Shown: positions 7,900-17,436 of the stretch, in pieces
Layout of the letters: each line of letters begins with the position of its first letter
How positions within the stretch are numbered: the stretch's first letter is position 1
Assembly (NCBI GenBank): GCA_001769855.1
Contig: MEPP01000021.1
Location: 1 to 64,000, forward strand
Direction of reading: 5' to 3'
Length of the DNA stretch: 64,000 nucleotides
DNA from: Bdellovibrionales bacterium GWA2_49_15
GTDB taxonomy: Bacteria; Bdellovibrionota; Bacteriovoracia; Bacteriovoracales; Bacteriovoracaceae
The notes under the pieces: model-generated
The model's database searches: none
Seen by the model: the letters and a program-made list of their open reading frames with translations, nothing else
Told to the model about the DNA's origin: nothing
Made by a program: the position numbers and the translations under genes

Positions 7900-9234
7900 T
7901 TATTCGAATTGATTTGCGAATATTTTGTCCTCGAGTATGCCGCCGAGAGTGCCCCATACCGCAAGAGTGACGCCATTTTGATTTGTGGCAATTTGCACTA
8001 CGTCCGTTGAAGCTGAGTTATTCGAGATCATTTCAGGTGAACTCCATCCGCTGGCAGCTACATACTTACTCGCCTCTAAACTCACTTTACTTCCATCCCA
8101 AATGGCCCAAGCTGCCATTGCTTCATCATTCTTGTAGTACACAATATCAACGTCACTCGCATTGCATTTGACATTGCTAGCTGTCCCCCAACCAACATTG
8201 GCGGTATAGTTGTTCACAAAAAAACAATAATCACTACCATTATACTGATCCCAAGCTGCCATCGCATTTCCGTTTGGGCTAAAAGAAATTTTGGGTTCAT
8301 GTGCATCACCGATTGAACTCTCAATTAGCGTTGCGCTTCCCCATCCAACACCGTTGAGATATTGATTGGCATAAATGCTGTTGTAGGTGCCATCACTCTG
8401 GCGCCAAACTGCAATGGCCACTCCATTCACGTCAACTGCCACTTGGGGATCGCCGGCGCTTTGGTTACTGCTCTCTAAGAGAGTTGCCCCGGCCCAACCA
8501 CCAGCAACGGTAAAATAATTGGCATATATACTTGTGGCCACACCATTCGACTGTGACCAAATGGCAACTGCATCACCATTGTTATTTATTCCTAAGTCAG
8601 GCCATGAAGCATCCCTGATGCTATTTTCCACAAGTGTGGCGGCCCCCCAGCCGACATTGGACGTATAGTAATTTCCATAAATGCTCGTATAAGTGCCGTC
8701 GTTTTGTTGCCAAATTGCAATGGCATCACCATTACTTCTGATCGCAATCACTGGGAGGTATGCATCGCCAGTATTATTTTCAACCAACAAAGAGGCACCC
8801 CATCCACTTCCTAGAGTGTATGTACTGGAGTAAATACTTGAGTATGTGCCGTCACTTTGGATCCAGATAGCAATGGCATTTCCATTCGGATACATGCGAA
8901 TCTGAGGTGCGCCAGCTCCGCCAGAATTGTTAGAGACTCGAACAGGGATTCCCCATCCAGAATTAGTATTGTAATAATTTGCATATATTTGTTGTGAAAG
9001 AGGCGGGCATTGTTCTCTCCAAACAGCAATGCCATTACCATTGGGGTCGATGGCCACTTGAGGATTGTATGCAATGCCGCAATTGTTATCAATTAAGCTG
9101 GCGACCTGCCATTTCATAGAAGATGAGGACGGGACGTCCTTGCTTGCTTCGTTGGGCCCACAGTACGTGCATATTAAGCAGAGTACCAAGTGTAACCGCA
9201 GAAACCGCATCATTACTTTTATTTTTATTGGCAT
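7900..9234 (-). CDS. secreted eight-repeat protein, probable beta-propeller
   Basis: A 444-residue protein with an N-terminal signal sequence (a second possible start is the ATG pair at residues 8-9) ending in a Cys-Gly that may be lipidated, although the lipobox is poor. From residue 40 onward it consists of eight units of about 50-57 residues. Each unit carries a core like WG-ATL-E, then P-IAI--NGDAIAIW-Q, then DGTY-SIYANYY. The core NG-A-A-W can be counted eight times, the last two units being degenerate. Repeat length and Trp/Gly spacing suggest an eight-bladed beta-propeller on the cell surface or in the periplasm. Ligand unknown; no enzymatic motif is seen. Confidence 0.75.
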   Translation of the reverse strand: MPIKIKVMMRFLRLHLVLCLICTYCGPNEASKDVPSSSSMKWQVASLIDNNCGIAYNPQVAIDPNGNGIAVWREQCPPLSQQIYANYYNTNSGWGIPVRVSNNSGGAGAPQIRMYPNGNAIAIWIQSDGTYSSIYSSTYTLGSGWGASLLVENNTGDAYLPVIAIRSNGDAIAIWQQNDGTYTSIYGNYYTSNVGWGAATLVENSIRDASWPDLGINNNGDAVAIWSQSNGVATSIYANYFTVAGGWAGATLLESSNQSAGDPQVAVDVNGVAIAVWRQSDGTYNSIYANQYLNGVGWGSATLIESSIGDAHEPKISFSPNGNAMAAWDQYNGSDYCFFVNNYTANVGWGTASNVKCNASDVDIVYYKNDEAMAAWAIWDGSKVSLEASKYVAASGWSSPEMISNNSASTDVVQIATNQNGVTLAVWGTLGGILEDKIFANQFE

Positions 9235-9326
9235 ATAATATTTTCGGATTTTTATAAAAAAACTTAAATATTGGTAAATTTACGGTCATTTCGCTACACA
9301 ATCAGAACATGCCCTCCCCGTCGCCC

Positions 9327-9363
9327 AGGTGCCTTGTATAAATGGATAAGGCTCCTGGCACCT
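9327..9363. terminator. stem-loop between the repeat protein and DUF2784 genes
   Basis: AGGTGCC (9327-9333) is inverted as GGCACCT (9357-9363). A nested alternative GCCTT/AAGGC pair (9331-9335 with 9348-9352) exists. It lies right at the 3' end of the reverse-strand DUF2784 gene. No clear T-run follows on either strand, so a terminator role is tentative. Confidence 0.4.
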
Positions 9364-9727
9364 AGTGAAGGCGTCGGTTGACCCATAGGGAACATAGGAT
9401 CGCTACGAGAAAGAAGGCCAAGGTCGCAACATCAATCCACCATGGGTTGCTGTCGACTGAAAAGATGTTGTCGACGAGATATTTGATAAATGAGTTGGGT
9501 AATGAGGTGGCCCCTAATTTTTCTTTTATTCTCCAATGCCAATCAGTCAGAAAACAATATCCCCATCCATAGTAAAATCCGAGCCCAACCCACGATGAAA
9601 AGGTGAGAAACAGGCACAGGAGATTGGCCTTGCGGGTCTTTTTAAAACACCAGCCGAACAAATTGAACACAATGAGCAGACAATGGATAAATGTTAAGGC
9701 CAGGTCTGAAATTTTAAGCAGTGCCAT
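9362..9727 (-). CDS. DUF2784 membrane protein
   Basis: A 121-residue inner-membrane protein with three to four helices. It shows the DUF2784 pattern: an N-terminal helix, FNLFGWCFKKTRKANLLCLF, a GYCFLTDWHWRIKEKLG segment, LPNSFIKYLVD, and a C-terminal helix. Function of the family is unknown. The ATG (9725-9727) overlaps the stop of the upstream reductase gene as TGATG, so the two are translationally coupled. The frame is open for 32 more codons upstream but these lie inside the reductase gene. Confidence 0.75.
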   Translation of the reverse strand: MALLKISDLALTFIHCLLIVFNLFGWCFKKTRKANLLCLFLTFSSWVGLGFYYGWGYCFLTDWHWRIKEKLGATSLPNSFIKYLVDNIFSVDSNPWWIDVATLAFFLVAILCSLWVNRRLH

Positions 9728-10476
9728 CAGGTACGCCGATGGATATTTGAAATCGCCGCCTGCGCGGTAGGGAACATGACAATCTCTTGGATGTTTACAT
9801 GAGGCGGGCGTGAGAGGACCCACTGAATTGTTTCGGCGATATCATCGGGTTGAAGCGGGGTAATACCCTCGTAGACCTTTTTTGCTTTTGCAGGGTCGCG
9901 GAAACGCACAAGGGAAAATTCAGTCTCAAGCATTCCTGGTTCAATATTTGAAACGCGGATATTTGTACCAAGGAGATCGACTCGCAGGGCCTCACTAATT
10001 GCACGGACCGCAAACTTGGTGGCGCAGTAGACGCTTCCGCCGCCGTAGGTCCATCGACCCGCAGCCGATCCAATGTTTACGATATGTCCGTTATTCGTCT
10101 TAACCATATAGGGAACGATCCCACGGGTCATATAGAGGAGACCTTTAACGTTGGTGTCGATCATAGTTTCCCAGTCATCAATATTGGCCTCATGGAGTTT
10201 ATCTGCGCCGCTTGCAAGACCGGCATTGTTCACCAGCACGCTAACCTTGGGAAGGAGTTCCTTGCTGGCGCTGAGAAAATTCTCAACCGCTTTTCGTGAA
10301 CTCACATCAAACGAGTAGGCGTGTATTTTAGCGCTTTTGGATAACTCGTTCTTGATTTTATCCAGCCTCTCACCGCGTCGACCGGTTAAGATCAGCTCTA
10401 TTCCCTGCAATGCCATTTTACGAGCTAAGGCCAGCCCAATTCCAGAAGTTGCACCGGTGATGAGTGTAATGCTCAT
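9727..10476 (-). CDS. SDR-family NADP-dependent 3-hydroxy acid dehydrogenase (YdfG type)
   Basis: A 249-residue short-chain dehydrogenase. It has the cofactor loop TGATSGIG (about residues 8-15), the RRGER segment preferring NADP, NNAG, the catalytic Ser in IGSAAG, and Tyr-x-x-x-Lys in YCATK. The C-terminal part (EPGMLETEFSLVRF, DDIAETIQWVLSRPPHVNI, FPTAQAA) is characteristic of the YdfG group, which oxidises L-serine, L-allo-threonine and 3-hydroxy acids. ATG 10476 is preceded by GGAGG; a longer frame reaching 10578 adds unrelated residues. It is coupled to a DUF2784 gene. Confidence 0.88.
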   Translation of the reverse strand: MSITLITGATSGIGLALARKMALQGIELILTGRRGERLDKIKNELSKSAKIHAYSFDVSSRKAVENFLSASKELLPKVSVLVNNAGLASGADKLHEANIDDWETMIDTNVKGLLYMTRGIVPYMVKTNNGHIVNIGSAAGRWTYGGGSVYCATKFAVRAISEALRVDLLGTNIRVSNIEPGMLETEFSLVRFRDPAKAKKVYEGITPLQPDDIAETIQWVLSRPPHVNIQEIVMFPTAQAAISNIHRRT

Positions 10477-10594
10477 ATTTTTTTCCTCCGTCACTAATTT
10501 GCGCAAGTTTACAATAAAATGTCTAAAGGTGCATGTCTCTTGTTTGTTCTTGAGGTCGCTATCACATCTTGTTATCATTTCCTGAGGCGAAATT

Positions 10595-11038
10595 ATGAAA
10601 CTTGTTCTTCAAAGAGTGAAAAAAGCTTCTGTTATCCTGGAAGATGGAACCGTAACCGGTGAAATTGGCGCCGGTTTGTTGGTCTTGGCCTGTGTTGAGG
10701 AAAATGACACAGAAGAAACTATAAAAATGGCGGCAGAGAAAGTTTTGAATATTCGGCTTTTTAATGATCCGCAAACTAAGCGCATGCACTTTTCCGCCAA
10801 AGACTTGAAGGCACCGATTTTAAGCGTAAGCCAAATTACTTTGATATGGGATGGAAAAAAGGGCAATCGTCCTGGGTGGGATGGAGCTCCTGCCCCCGAT
10901 GTTGCCTTAAGACTCTTTAACTATTTTTGCGATTTTTTTCGCCAGGCAGGTTGCCCGGTTCAAACTGGAAAATTCGGGGCCCATATGGATGTCTCCTTGG
11001 TGAATGATGGGCCGGTGACATTTTCTTTGAAATTTTGA
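10595..11038 (+). CDS. dtd: D-aminoacyl-tRNA deacylase
   Basis: A 147-residue Dtd. It removes D-amino acids mischarged on tRNA and so protects translation. Family motifs are present: the N-terminus MKLVLQRVKKASV, the SQ-x-T motif as SQITL with the catalytic Thr, and the C-terminal Gly-cisPro motif region NDGPVTFSLKF, with FGAHMDVSL just before it. The DGKKGNRP stretch matches the usual KGNRPSF. It is transcribed divergently from the reductase gene; the ATG is 118 bases from the reductase start. Confidence 0.93.
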   Translation: MKLVLQRVKKASVILEDGTVTGEIGAGLLVLACVEENDTEETIKMAAEKVLNIRLFNDPQTKRMHFSAKDLKAPILSVSQITLIWDGKKGNRPGWDGAPAPDVALRLFNYFCDFFRQAGCPVQTGKFGAHMDVSLVNDGPVTFSLKF

Positions 11039-11053
11039 GAATAAATCAAACTA

Positions 11054-11434
11054 TCACTGATTGCAAAAATCAGTTTTCGCAAGCGTATTGATATTGTATC
11101 TTTGAATGACCTCACAATCTTCATCTGATGCGTACACGTTAAAAGTGTAACACTCATGAGGTTTACGATTTTTTGAGTTCCAATTCATATTATTTCTGCA
11201 TGCAAAATAGGCCTCTTGGTTCACGCAGGCCCAATGTTTTCCCTTGCAGTTGTAAACTAAGCCTCGGCCCAGGACCTCATAGGATGGAGGAGAGACATAC
11301 GTTTCCTCATTGGTTGGTTCCGCAGACTGCTCGCTACGCAGGAACTCACTTATAAGCCAAATTGACAAGATAACTATGCCTAGGATTTTTGTTTTCTTGG
11401 AAGATGTACGATCTAATTTTAAAACCATATCCAT
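11054..11434 (-). CDS. membrane-anchored six-cysteine periplasmic protein, unknown
   Basis: A 126-residue protein with a single N-terminal hydrophobic helix (ILGIVILSIWLISEF, about residues 17-31) and an exported domain with six cysteines spread over the last 65 residues (YNC, WAC, FAC, HEC, EDC, DFC). Three disulfide bonds are plausible. The ATG overlaps the stop of the upstream membrane protein gene as TGATG, so I place the start at 11434 rather than at the longer frame. Last gene of the operon that starts with hsp20-lon. Family not recognised. Confidence 0.6.
   Translation of the reverse strand: MDMVLKLDRTSSKKTKILGIVILSIWLISEFLRSEQSAEPTNEETYVSPPSYEVLGRGLVYNCKGKHWACVNQEAYFACRNNMNWNSKNRKPHECYTFNVYASDEDCEVIQRYNINTLAKTDFCNQ
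11056..11077 (+). terminator. rho-independent terminator after dtd
   Basis: ACTGATT (11056-11062), loop GCAAA, AATCAGT (11068-11074), then TTT. It lies 17 bases after the dtd stop and overlaps the last codons of the converging gene. Confidence 0.5.
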
Positions 11435-11817
11435 CACTTTATAAACAATAGAATCATTAGCGCCCACACATCAGCGGCGATATTCAAAATAAAAGCTCTG
11501 AGATGTCCATGCGCTTTCGTTGTAACATAGGCAAAAAGATGATTTACTCCAAAGAGTCCCGACCAGGTACAGATCACAGGAATGGCAATATTGGCGGTTG
11601 GTTGGCTGGACAAAAGACAAAGAAGCAGAAGCAGGACGGCCCCGATATTCCAGAGGCCGATTTCACGTTGCCATCCTACCGCGTAATTCCAAGATGTAAT
11701 TTCAATCAGTCGTTGCGGCAGAAAAGTTTGGAGTAGGGCCGCCCAAGTTGAGAAACACGCCCATGAAATCATGAGATATCTAAAGTGCCTTTCTTGAGGT
11801 TCAAATTGTGCAAACAT
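11434..11817 (-). CDS. small four-helix membrane protein, unknown
   Basis: A 127-residue integral membrane protein with four hydrophobic segments (about residues 15-33, 54-68, 73-96, 108-126). Motifs such as WNIGAVLLLLLCLL and FGVNHLFAYVTT are visible but no family is recognised. It starts 6 bases after the Cys-rich gene and ends coupled to the six-cysteine protein. Confidence 0.65.
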   Translation of the reverse strand: MFAQFEPQERHFRYLMISWACFSTWAALLQTFLPQRLIEITSWNYAVGWQREIGLWNIGAVLLLLLCLLSSQPTANIAIPVICTWSGLFGVNHLFAYVTTKAHGHLRAFILNIAADVWALMILLFIK

Positions 11818-11823
11818 GCTAAA

Positions 11824-12072
11824 TTAAAGTGTGATAGGCATAGCGCGATCTGAAAGACCGACCTTCCCCTCTAATCGAGCACAATGGGCACTACAGTAAA
11901 TCACCCCGTCCTTTTCAGCGCCATGACCAATGATAGCACATTTGCAATGGTGACATCGAGGTGCAAGGGCGTGGATGGCACATTCAAAACAATCAAAGGT
12001 ATGGTGCTTTCCTTGGCTGACAATTTCAAATGTTTTGTCATACTCATTTTTACAGACTTCACATGTATTCAT
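11824..12072 (-). CDS. metallothionein-like / zinc-ribbon small protein
   Basis: An 82-residue Cys/His-rich protein. Pairs are C-EVC (residues 4-7), HTFDCFEC (about 24-31), CHHCKC (40-45), IIGHG, and YCSAHC (59-64). The layout with FDCFECAIHALAP and IIGHG matches a widely conserved bacterial family usually labelled prokaryotic metallothionein-like or hypothetical. Zinc binding is inferred. Its start overlaps the end of the ATPase gene by 14 bases. Confidence 0.7.
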   Translation of the reverse strand: MNTCEVCKNEYDKTFEIVSQGKHHTFDCFECAIHALAPRCHHCKCAIIGHGAEKDGVIYCSAHCARLEGKVGLSDRAMPITL

Positions 12073-12679
12073 CGTGCTCTCCTTTCATTCGCTTGTGGTG
12101 CATTACGACAATATTATTTAAGACTTCCAACGCGAGAGATATCTTGAGAAAAAATGAAGGTTGATGTTTTATCAAATAAAATTGTGGATGCTTAGACCAA
12201 GCCTCGTACAGCCGCTTATTTAGGGCAATGGCCTCTTCCACTGATTCAGTTCGAACGGGATTTCCCCCCTCAATGGAAATGCCGCCAACCGCAGCAGATT
12301 CGAAAAAAACTACGGCATCATAACGAGCAAACTCTTGCTCCACCGTTGTTCCTAAGTGCTGAAAATATCCGCGTTGCTCATTTGGCCAATAGGCAACTCC
12401 ATCAATCGTTCCCCTATCACAAAGCAAGATTCGATTTTTGTACGCTGCAAATTGAATATCTTCCAAATTCTTTTGCACGTGATAAATCGCTCTTTGAGTC
12501 GCCTTGCGGACTTCGATTTCTGAAGACCTAGGAAACCCGCCAAGATAGAGAAGTGTCGCGGCTTCGGGTACAATAACCACTTCTTTTCCAAGCTCGCGGC
12601 GAAACAGATCAGCCGCAGTCGTTTTGCCGCCTCCGGGACCACCTGTTAACACAACTCTGCAACAGTGATTGTCATTCAT
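12059..12679 (-). CDS. AAA_28/NadR-like P-loop ATPase
   Basis: A 206-residue P-loop protein of the AAA_28 type. Walker A is GGPGGGKTT (about residues 13-21), and LLCDRGTIDGVAYWP (about 84-98) resembles the Walker B/lid region of NadR- and kinase-like NTPases. Substrate unknown; relatives include predicted nucleoside or cofactor kinases. It begins 3 bases after the lon stop codon, so it belongs to the hsp20-lon operon. Confidence 0.75.
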   Translation of the reverse strand: MNDNHCCRVVLTGGPGGGKTTAADLFRRELGKEVVIVPEAATLLYLGGFPRSSEIEVRKATQRAIYHVQKNLEDIQFAAYKNRILLCDRGTIDGVAYWPNEQRGYFQHLGTTVEQEFARYDAVVFFESAAVGGISIEGGNPVRTESVEEAIALNKRLYEAWSKHPQFYLIKHQPSFFLKISLALEVLNNIVVMHHKRMKGEHDEYM

Positions 12680-12682
12680 ACA

Positions 12683-15025
12683 TTAGCCAAAGATCCCAGG
12701 AATTGTTTCATGTAAAACTTCATTTATTTCATCGGCAAAGAAAAATTTAATTTCATTGCGAATCTGCTCAGGGATTTCGTTGATATCTTTTATGTTGGCC
12801 CGAGGCATGACGATCTCGCGTATTCCGGCGCGATGAGCTGCTAAGACTTTTTCTTTGATGCCACCCACGGGAAGAATGAGACCACTTAAAGTGATTTCAC
12901 CCGTCATTGCCAAATCATTGCGAACCGGTTTTTTGGTATACAGCGAGGCAAGGGCCGTAGCAATGGCAACACCGGCAGACGGGCCATCTTTCGGAATTGC
13001 GCCAGCAGGAATATGCACATGAAGTCCAGCATCACGAACGCCTTCGTCACCACTATGAAACGCCGCTTGGGCCCAAACATAACTTAAGGCGCAGGTGACT
13101 GACTCACGCATAATATTTCCGATGTGACCGGTGATTTTAATTTCATCCTTTCTTTTTGGGAGTAAGGACGTTTCGATATAGATAAGATCCCCGCCGGTTT
13201 CAGTCCAGGCCATACCAGTCGAAATTCCAATTCCCCATTTTTTGCGAATCTGTTCCAGAAAGACCTTTTTTGGTCCGAGAAAGTCTTGAATATTAGATTG
13301 CGTAACCTCTACAGGAGTATTAATACCGCGGGCAACTTGGATGGCAATTTTACGTGCGATATGCGAGATAGAACGCTGTAACTCCCGTACGCCTGCCTCT
13401 CGGGTATACTCACGAATTACGAGACCAAGAACCTCATCCTTGAGAATGAGCAGACTTGGCAGAATACCCGTATCGGAAATCTCGCGAGGTATAAGATAGC
13501 GTTTTGCAATTTCTACTTTTTCATACTCGGTGTATCCGGCTAATCTTAAAATCTCCATGCGGTCAAGTAACGGTTTTGAGATATTATCCGTCGTATTTGC
13601 GGTTGTGATAAAAAGTACTTTCGATAAATCGAACGGGACGTCAAGGTAGTTGTCATGAAACTCAAAGTTTTGAGCAGGGTCTAAAATCTCCATTAAGGCC
13701 GCAGCCGGGTCTCCGCGAAAATCGGCACCAAGCTTGTCAATTTCATCCAGCATGATAAGTGGATTACTAACAGCGGCCCGTCGAATGGCTTCCATAATTC
13801 GCCCTGGCATGGCACCGATATAAGTGCGTCTATGACCTCTGAGTTCTGCTTCATCATGCATTCCGCCCAGACTCATACGCTCAAATTTTCTTCCCAGCGC
13901 TCTGGCGATTGACTGGCCCAAAGATGTTTTTCCCACTCCTGGCGGACCCACGAAGCATAGAATTGGAGCTTTGGCAGACGGATTGAGTTTCAAGACAGCA
14001 AGTTGCTCAATAATTCGTTCCTTGACGTCCTTCAAATCAAAGTGATCTTCGTTAAGAACAGTTTCGGCCCGTTGCAGGTCGAGATTGTCTTCGGTTCTTT
14101 TATTCCACGGTAATTCTATGAGATGTTCTAGATATGAATGTGTTACTTGGTACTCCGGCGAAATCGGGGTCATACTGCTTAAACGTTTTAATTGTTTTTT
14201 CGCCTCATTGAGGGCCTTTTCCGGAAGCTCAGCTTTGGCAAGCTGTTCTTCAATCACCTTGAGATCTTCTTTCCCACTCTTTTCCCCAAGCTCTTTTTGA
14301 ATCTCGTCCAAGTGCCGATGCAAGACGTATTCTCGCTGTTCTTTCCCAAGCTCGTTTGCCACCTGGGTTGATATTTTTTCTCTAAGCTTCTGAACATTCT
14401 GTTCATATGAGATAAAGTCATACAAAACTTTGCATGCATTTTTTCTTGTTGATGCTTCAAGCAAAGTTTGCTCTTTTTCGATTCCAAGGCCGAGAATGGC
14501 GGCCATCAAATAAGATTGATAAATCGGATTCTGCACATTTTTAATAAGTTCCGAAATAGGCAGACCTGCTTCAGCAGAGCTATTGCGTTTAAGTTCACCA
14601 AAGATTTTTAAAGTTTCTCGATGTAATGCTTCTGTTTCCGGATCTGTATCTTCGGGGAGGAGGAGGTGCGTGATGTTTGCCTCAAAATATGGTTTTTCTT
14701 TTAAATAGCGATCTACTTTTACGCGCGAGATGCCGTTGAGCAGAACGTTAATGGAGTTTTCAACACGGTTCATACGGCTGATCACCGCTTTTGTTCCATA
14801 TTGATATAAATCCGTTTGATCAATTTCCAGCTTTTCCTGCGAGCTGGCCTTTATGGTGACAGCAATAATGCTTTTCTCAGGGCCGGAAAGGGCAGCATTG
14901 ATGGCCTCAACACCTAAAGCACTTGCAACAAAAATTGGCAAGGTTGTGCCGGGAAACAAAACCGCATCTTTTAATACAAGGATAGGTGCTGACGAAGAAA
15001 CCAATTCGATCTTTTCATCGCTCAT
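12683..15025 (-). CDS. lon: ATP-dependent protease La (Lon)
   Basis: A 780-residue LonA protease of the usual length. Order: N-terminal substrate-binding domain (to about 300), AAA+ module with Walker [10 protein letters not shown] and Walker [12 protein letters not shown], then the protease domain with catalytic Ser (about 683) in KDGPSAG and Lys (about 726) in GGIKEK. It degrades misfolded and regulatory proteins in the cytoplasm. The ATG overlaps the hsp20 stop as TGATG, with GGAGG five bases upstream; a GTG one codon earlier is the alternative. Pairing with hsp20 suggests joint control under stress. Confidence 0.97.
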   Translation of the reverse strand: MSDEKIELVSSSAPILVLKDAVLFPGTTLPIFVASALGVEAINAALSGPEKSIIAVTIKASSQEKLEIDQTDLYQYGTKAVISRMNRVENSINVLLNGISRVKVDRYLKEKPYFEANITHLLLPEDTDPETEALHRETLKIFGELKRNSSAEAGLPISELIKNVQNPIYQSYLMAAILGLGIEKEQTLLEASTRKNACKVLYDFISYEQNVQKLREKISTQVANELGKEQREYVLHRHLDEIQKELGEKSGKEDLKVIEEQLAKAELPEKALNEAKKQLKRLSSMTPISPEYQVTHSYLEHLIELPWNKRTEDNLDLQRAETVLNEDHFDLKDVKERIIEQLAVLKLNPSAKAPILCFVGPPGVGKTSLGQSIARALGRKFERMSLGGMHDEAELRGHRRTYIGAMPGRIMEAIRRAAVSNPLIMLDEIDKLGADFRGDPAAALMEILDPAQNFEFHDNYLDVPFDLSKVLFITTANTTDNISKPLLDRMEILRLAGYTEYEKVEIAKRYLIPREISDTGILPSLLILKDEVLGLVIREYTREAGVRELQRSISHIARKIAIQVARGINTPVEVTQSNIQDFLGPKKVFLEQIRKKWGIGISTGMAWTETGGDLIYIETSLLPKRKDEIKITGHIGNIMRESVTCALSYVWAQAAFHSGDEGVRDAGLHVHIPAGAIPKDGPSAGVAIATALASLYTKKPVRNDLAMTGEITLSGLILPVGGIKEKVLAAHRAGIREIVMPRANIKDINEIPEQIRNEIKFFFADEINEVLHETIPGIFG

Positions 15026-15387
15026 CACTTCCTCCCATTTGTTTTTTTGACTTTGATAAGCAACATGCCATCACGATATTCTGTTTTTATATTTCCAGAA
15101 TCGGCATTAAGTGGCAGCTCGATCATGCGCTCAAAAGAGCTATAGAGAATTTCCATAGAGAGGTGGACCCAATCTCGCTCAATAAATGAATCTTTCCTGT
15201 GTCCTTTAATAATCAAGTTGCGATTGGATGTGCTCACCTCTAGGTCTTGAGGGTCGATTCCCGCCAGTTCCATTTTGATGACCCATCCATCGATTGTTTG
15301 ATAAATGTCCGTGCTAGGATTCCAATCAATGGAGATTATTCGGCTGCTTGTGCCGTTTTTAACATTTTTTTTGCCATTTTTATCCAT
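15025..15387 (-). CDS. Hsp20/alpha-crystallin small heat-shock protein
   Basis: A 120-residue small heat-shock protein that holds unfolding proteins. The alpha-crystallin domain spans about residues 25-118, with ELAGIDPQDLEVS, LIIKGHRKD, SFERMIELPLNAD and a YRDGMLLIKVKK C-terminal strand. ATG 15387 follows AGGAG; a longer frame reaching 15432 is less likely. It is the first gene of a tightly packed operon with lon. Confidence 0.9.
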   Translation of the reverse strand: MDKNGKKNVKNGTSSRIISIDWNPSTDIYQTIDGWVIKMELAGIDPQDLEVSTSNRNLIIKGHRKDSFIERDWVHLSMEILYSSFERMIELPLNADSGNIKTEYRDGMLLIKVKKTNGRK

Positions 15388-15519
15388 GCAAACTCCTGTC
15401 ATTCTTGAAGCTAACAGGATGCATGGATTCATGAAATGATCTACTCACCTTGGAGGGTATGATTAGAAATTACAGCGTAGAAGTGGGGTGATGAAATGCC
15501 TGGATGCGATTGATAACTC

Positions 15520-17436
15520 TCAGCTTGATTTTTCTTCAAGCTGTGCCCATTCATTGATCAGATCTTCAAGCTTTTTCTCCGCAGTCGCGACTTCTTGTTG
15601 CAGCTGAAGCAAGGCATTGGCACTGGTCTTATCTATAACTCCATAGTCAAAGCTAGCAAGTTTGGCCTTGACCTGGGCAACTTCGTTTTCCTGAGTTTCA
15701 ATTTCAGACTGAATCACCAGAAGACGTTGCTTATCTTTGTAGGACAATTTCTCTTTGCTCGCCGTGCTGTTTTTCTTTTCGGCCATGATCTTAAGATCAG
15801 ACTCGAGAGCAAGGGCCTCCAAAAACATCTCAGCTTGAGAGAGGCCTCCGGTAAACAGCTCTAGGCCACCTTCATGAATCAGCCAGCATTTATCCGTGAC
15901 ATTTTCGATAAATGTTCTGTCGTGACCGATGACGATCAACGCGCCCTCATAGCTTCGCAATTCTTCCTCAAGGATACCGATCGTTTCAAGATCCAAATCG
16001 TTGGTTGGTTCGTCAAAAATCCAAATGTCTTGAGCGTGCTTCATGAATTGGGCAAGCTGTAATCGATTTTTTTCGCCGCCGGAAAATGTTTTAATGGGGC
16101 GCTTGATCTCATCGGGCGTAAATAAAAAATTCTCAAGATAACCGGTTACGTGTCTCTTCTCACCGGTGTTGGAAATTACAAAATCAATCCCTTCGCCGAT
16201 CAAATGCCAAGGGGTTTCCTCCGGATTGAGACTCTCTCGCTTTTGCGAGAAAAGCCCAAATGATAAATTATCCACACATCTGACCACACCCTCTGTCGGC
16301 TGAAGCGTTCCCATGATCAAATTAATGAGGGAACTTTTCCCGACGCCATTTTTGCCGACTAAGGCGATTTTATCGCCTCGGGCAATCTTGAAATTGAGAT
16401 TTGAAAAGAGTTTGTTGTCACCAAAACTGTGACCCAAGTTTTCGGCCTGTACTAAAAACTTAGTTTTGCGTCCGAGATTTTTTAGATTGAGCTCCACTTG
16501 TTTGTGGGCCTGATCTTTGAGGTCGCGAATTTGCTGATTTAAAATAGAGTAATCTTCGATCCGTTTTTTACTCTTGGTTCGTCGCGCCCGGGCCCCGCGA
16601 GAGATCCATGCGGTTTCACGACGTTGATAGTTGGAAAGTTTGTCCAATTCCTTTTCTCTTTCCCGCTGGGCCTCTTTTAGAAAATCAAGATAGGCCAGAT
16701 AGGTGCCGACAAAACTTCTTATCTTCCCATTTTGGATATGAATAATGCGATCGACGACGCTGTTGAGTAAGCTACGATCATGGGAAATGACCATGAAAGT
16801 TTTTTTGCAGTTGAGCAGCTCTTCTTCAAAGATATCAATGGTGTCGAGATCAAGGTGGTTGGTAGGCTCATCCCATAAGATAAGGTCGTGCGGGGCCGAA
16901 AGTCCCAAGGCCAGCCCCACCTTTCGCTGCTCGCCGCCGGAAAAGGCGGTCATGGTCTGGGTGTAATCAGTCAGACCAAAAAATTTCAGATAGCTGAGAT
17001 AAGAATTGAAGATGCGATCTTCGCCCTTTTTATTGAGTTCATCATACAGATGAGTTTGCTTACTGATTAGCGAGTCAAAGTCACCGTCTCCGGAAGTGAG
17101 TTTGTGGTTGATTTCATCCAACTGTTGTTTAATCGCCTTAAATTCCGGATAAAACTCAAAAAAATAATCGGCCAGGGACACACCCTCGAGAATAGGAAGT
17201 TCTTGAGGCACCACAAAAACCGAAAACCCCTTGCTCTTGTCATAGGTAAAGGGCGGCACGGTTGTATCGGGGGGAATGAGGCCAGCGAGAATCTTAAAGA
17301 GGGAAGATTTCCCATGGCCGTTAAGGCCGAGCAGCCCAATCCTTTCGCCTTCGTTGAGAGTGAAGGTGATATTTTTAAAAATGGTCTTGTGGGGATAGGT
17401 CAGGGTCAGATTTTGTAGGGTGCAAAGTGTACTCAA
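15520..17436 (-). CDS. uup: ABC-F family ATPase, Uup type
   Basis: A 638-residue cytoplasmic ABC-F protein with two ATP-binding domains and no membrane part. First Walker A GLNGHGKSS (about 37-45) with signature FSGGEQRKVGLA and Walker B LILWDEPTNHLD; second Walker A GKNGVGKSS with FSGGEKNRLQLA and IWIFDEPTNDLD. An inter-domain linker rich in Arg/Lys and a C-terminal coiled coil (last 80 residues, EIETQENEVAQVKAKLAS) mark it as Uup-like rather than EttA. Uup relatives bind ribosomes or branched DNA. Stands alone, divergent from the next gene. Confidence 0.9.
   Translation of the reverse strand: MSTLCTLQNLTLTYPHKTIFKNITFTLNEGERIGLLGLNGHGKSSLFKILAGLIPPDTTVPPFTYDKSKGFSVFVVPQELPILEGVSLADYFFEFYPEFKAIKQQLDEINHKLTSGDGDFDSLISKQTHLYDELNKKGEDRIFNSYLSYLKFFGLTDYTQTMTAFSGGEQRKVGLALGLSAPHDLILWDEPTNHLDLDTIDIFEEELLNCKKTFMVISHDRSLLNSVVDRIIHIQNGKIRSFVGTYLAYLDFLKEAQREREKELDKLSNYQRRETAWISRGARARRTKSKKRIEDYSILNQQIRDLKDQAHKQVELNLKNLGRKTKFLVQAENLGHSFGDNKLFSNLNFKIARGDKIALVGKNGVGKSSLINLIMGTLQPTEGVVRCVDNLSFGLFSQKRESLNPEETPWHLIGEGIDFVISNTGEKRHVTGYLENFLFTPDEIKRPIKTFSGGEKNRLQLAQFMKHAQDIWIFDEPTNDLDLETIGILEEELRSYEGALIVIGHDRTFIENVTDKCWLIHEGGLELFTGGLSQAEMFLEALALESDLKIMAEKKNSTASKEKLSYKDKQRLLVIQSEIETQENEVAQVKAKLASFDYGVIDKTSANALLQLQQEVATAEKKLEDLINEWAQLEEKSS

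Noticed and set aside
9362..9823. Longer DUF2784 frame from 9823
   Set aside because: The first 32 codons lie inside the reductase gene and do not resemble DUF2784; the TGATG overlap supports 9727.
12683..15028. GTG start for lon one codon upstream
   Set aside because: GGAGG has better spacing to the ATG at 15025, and that ATG overlaps the hsp20 stop as TGATG.
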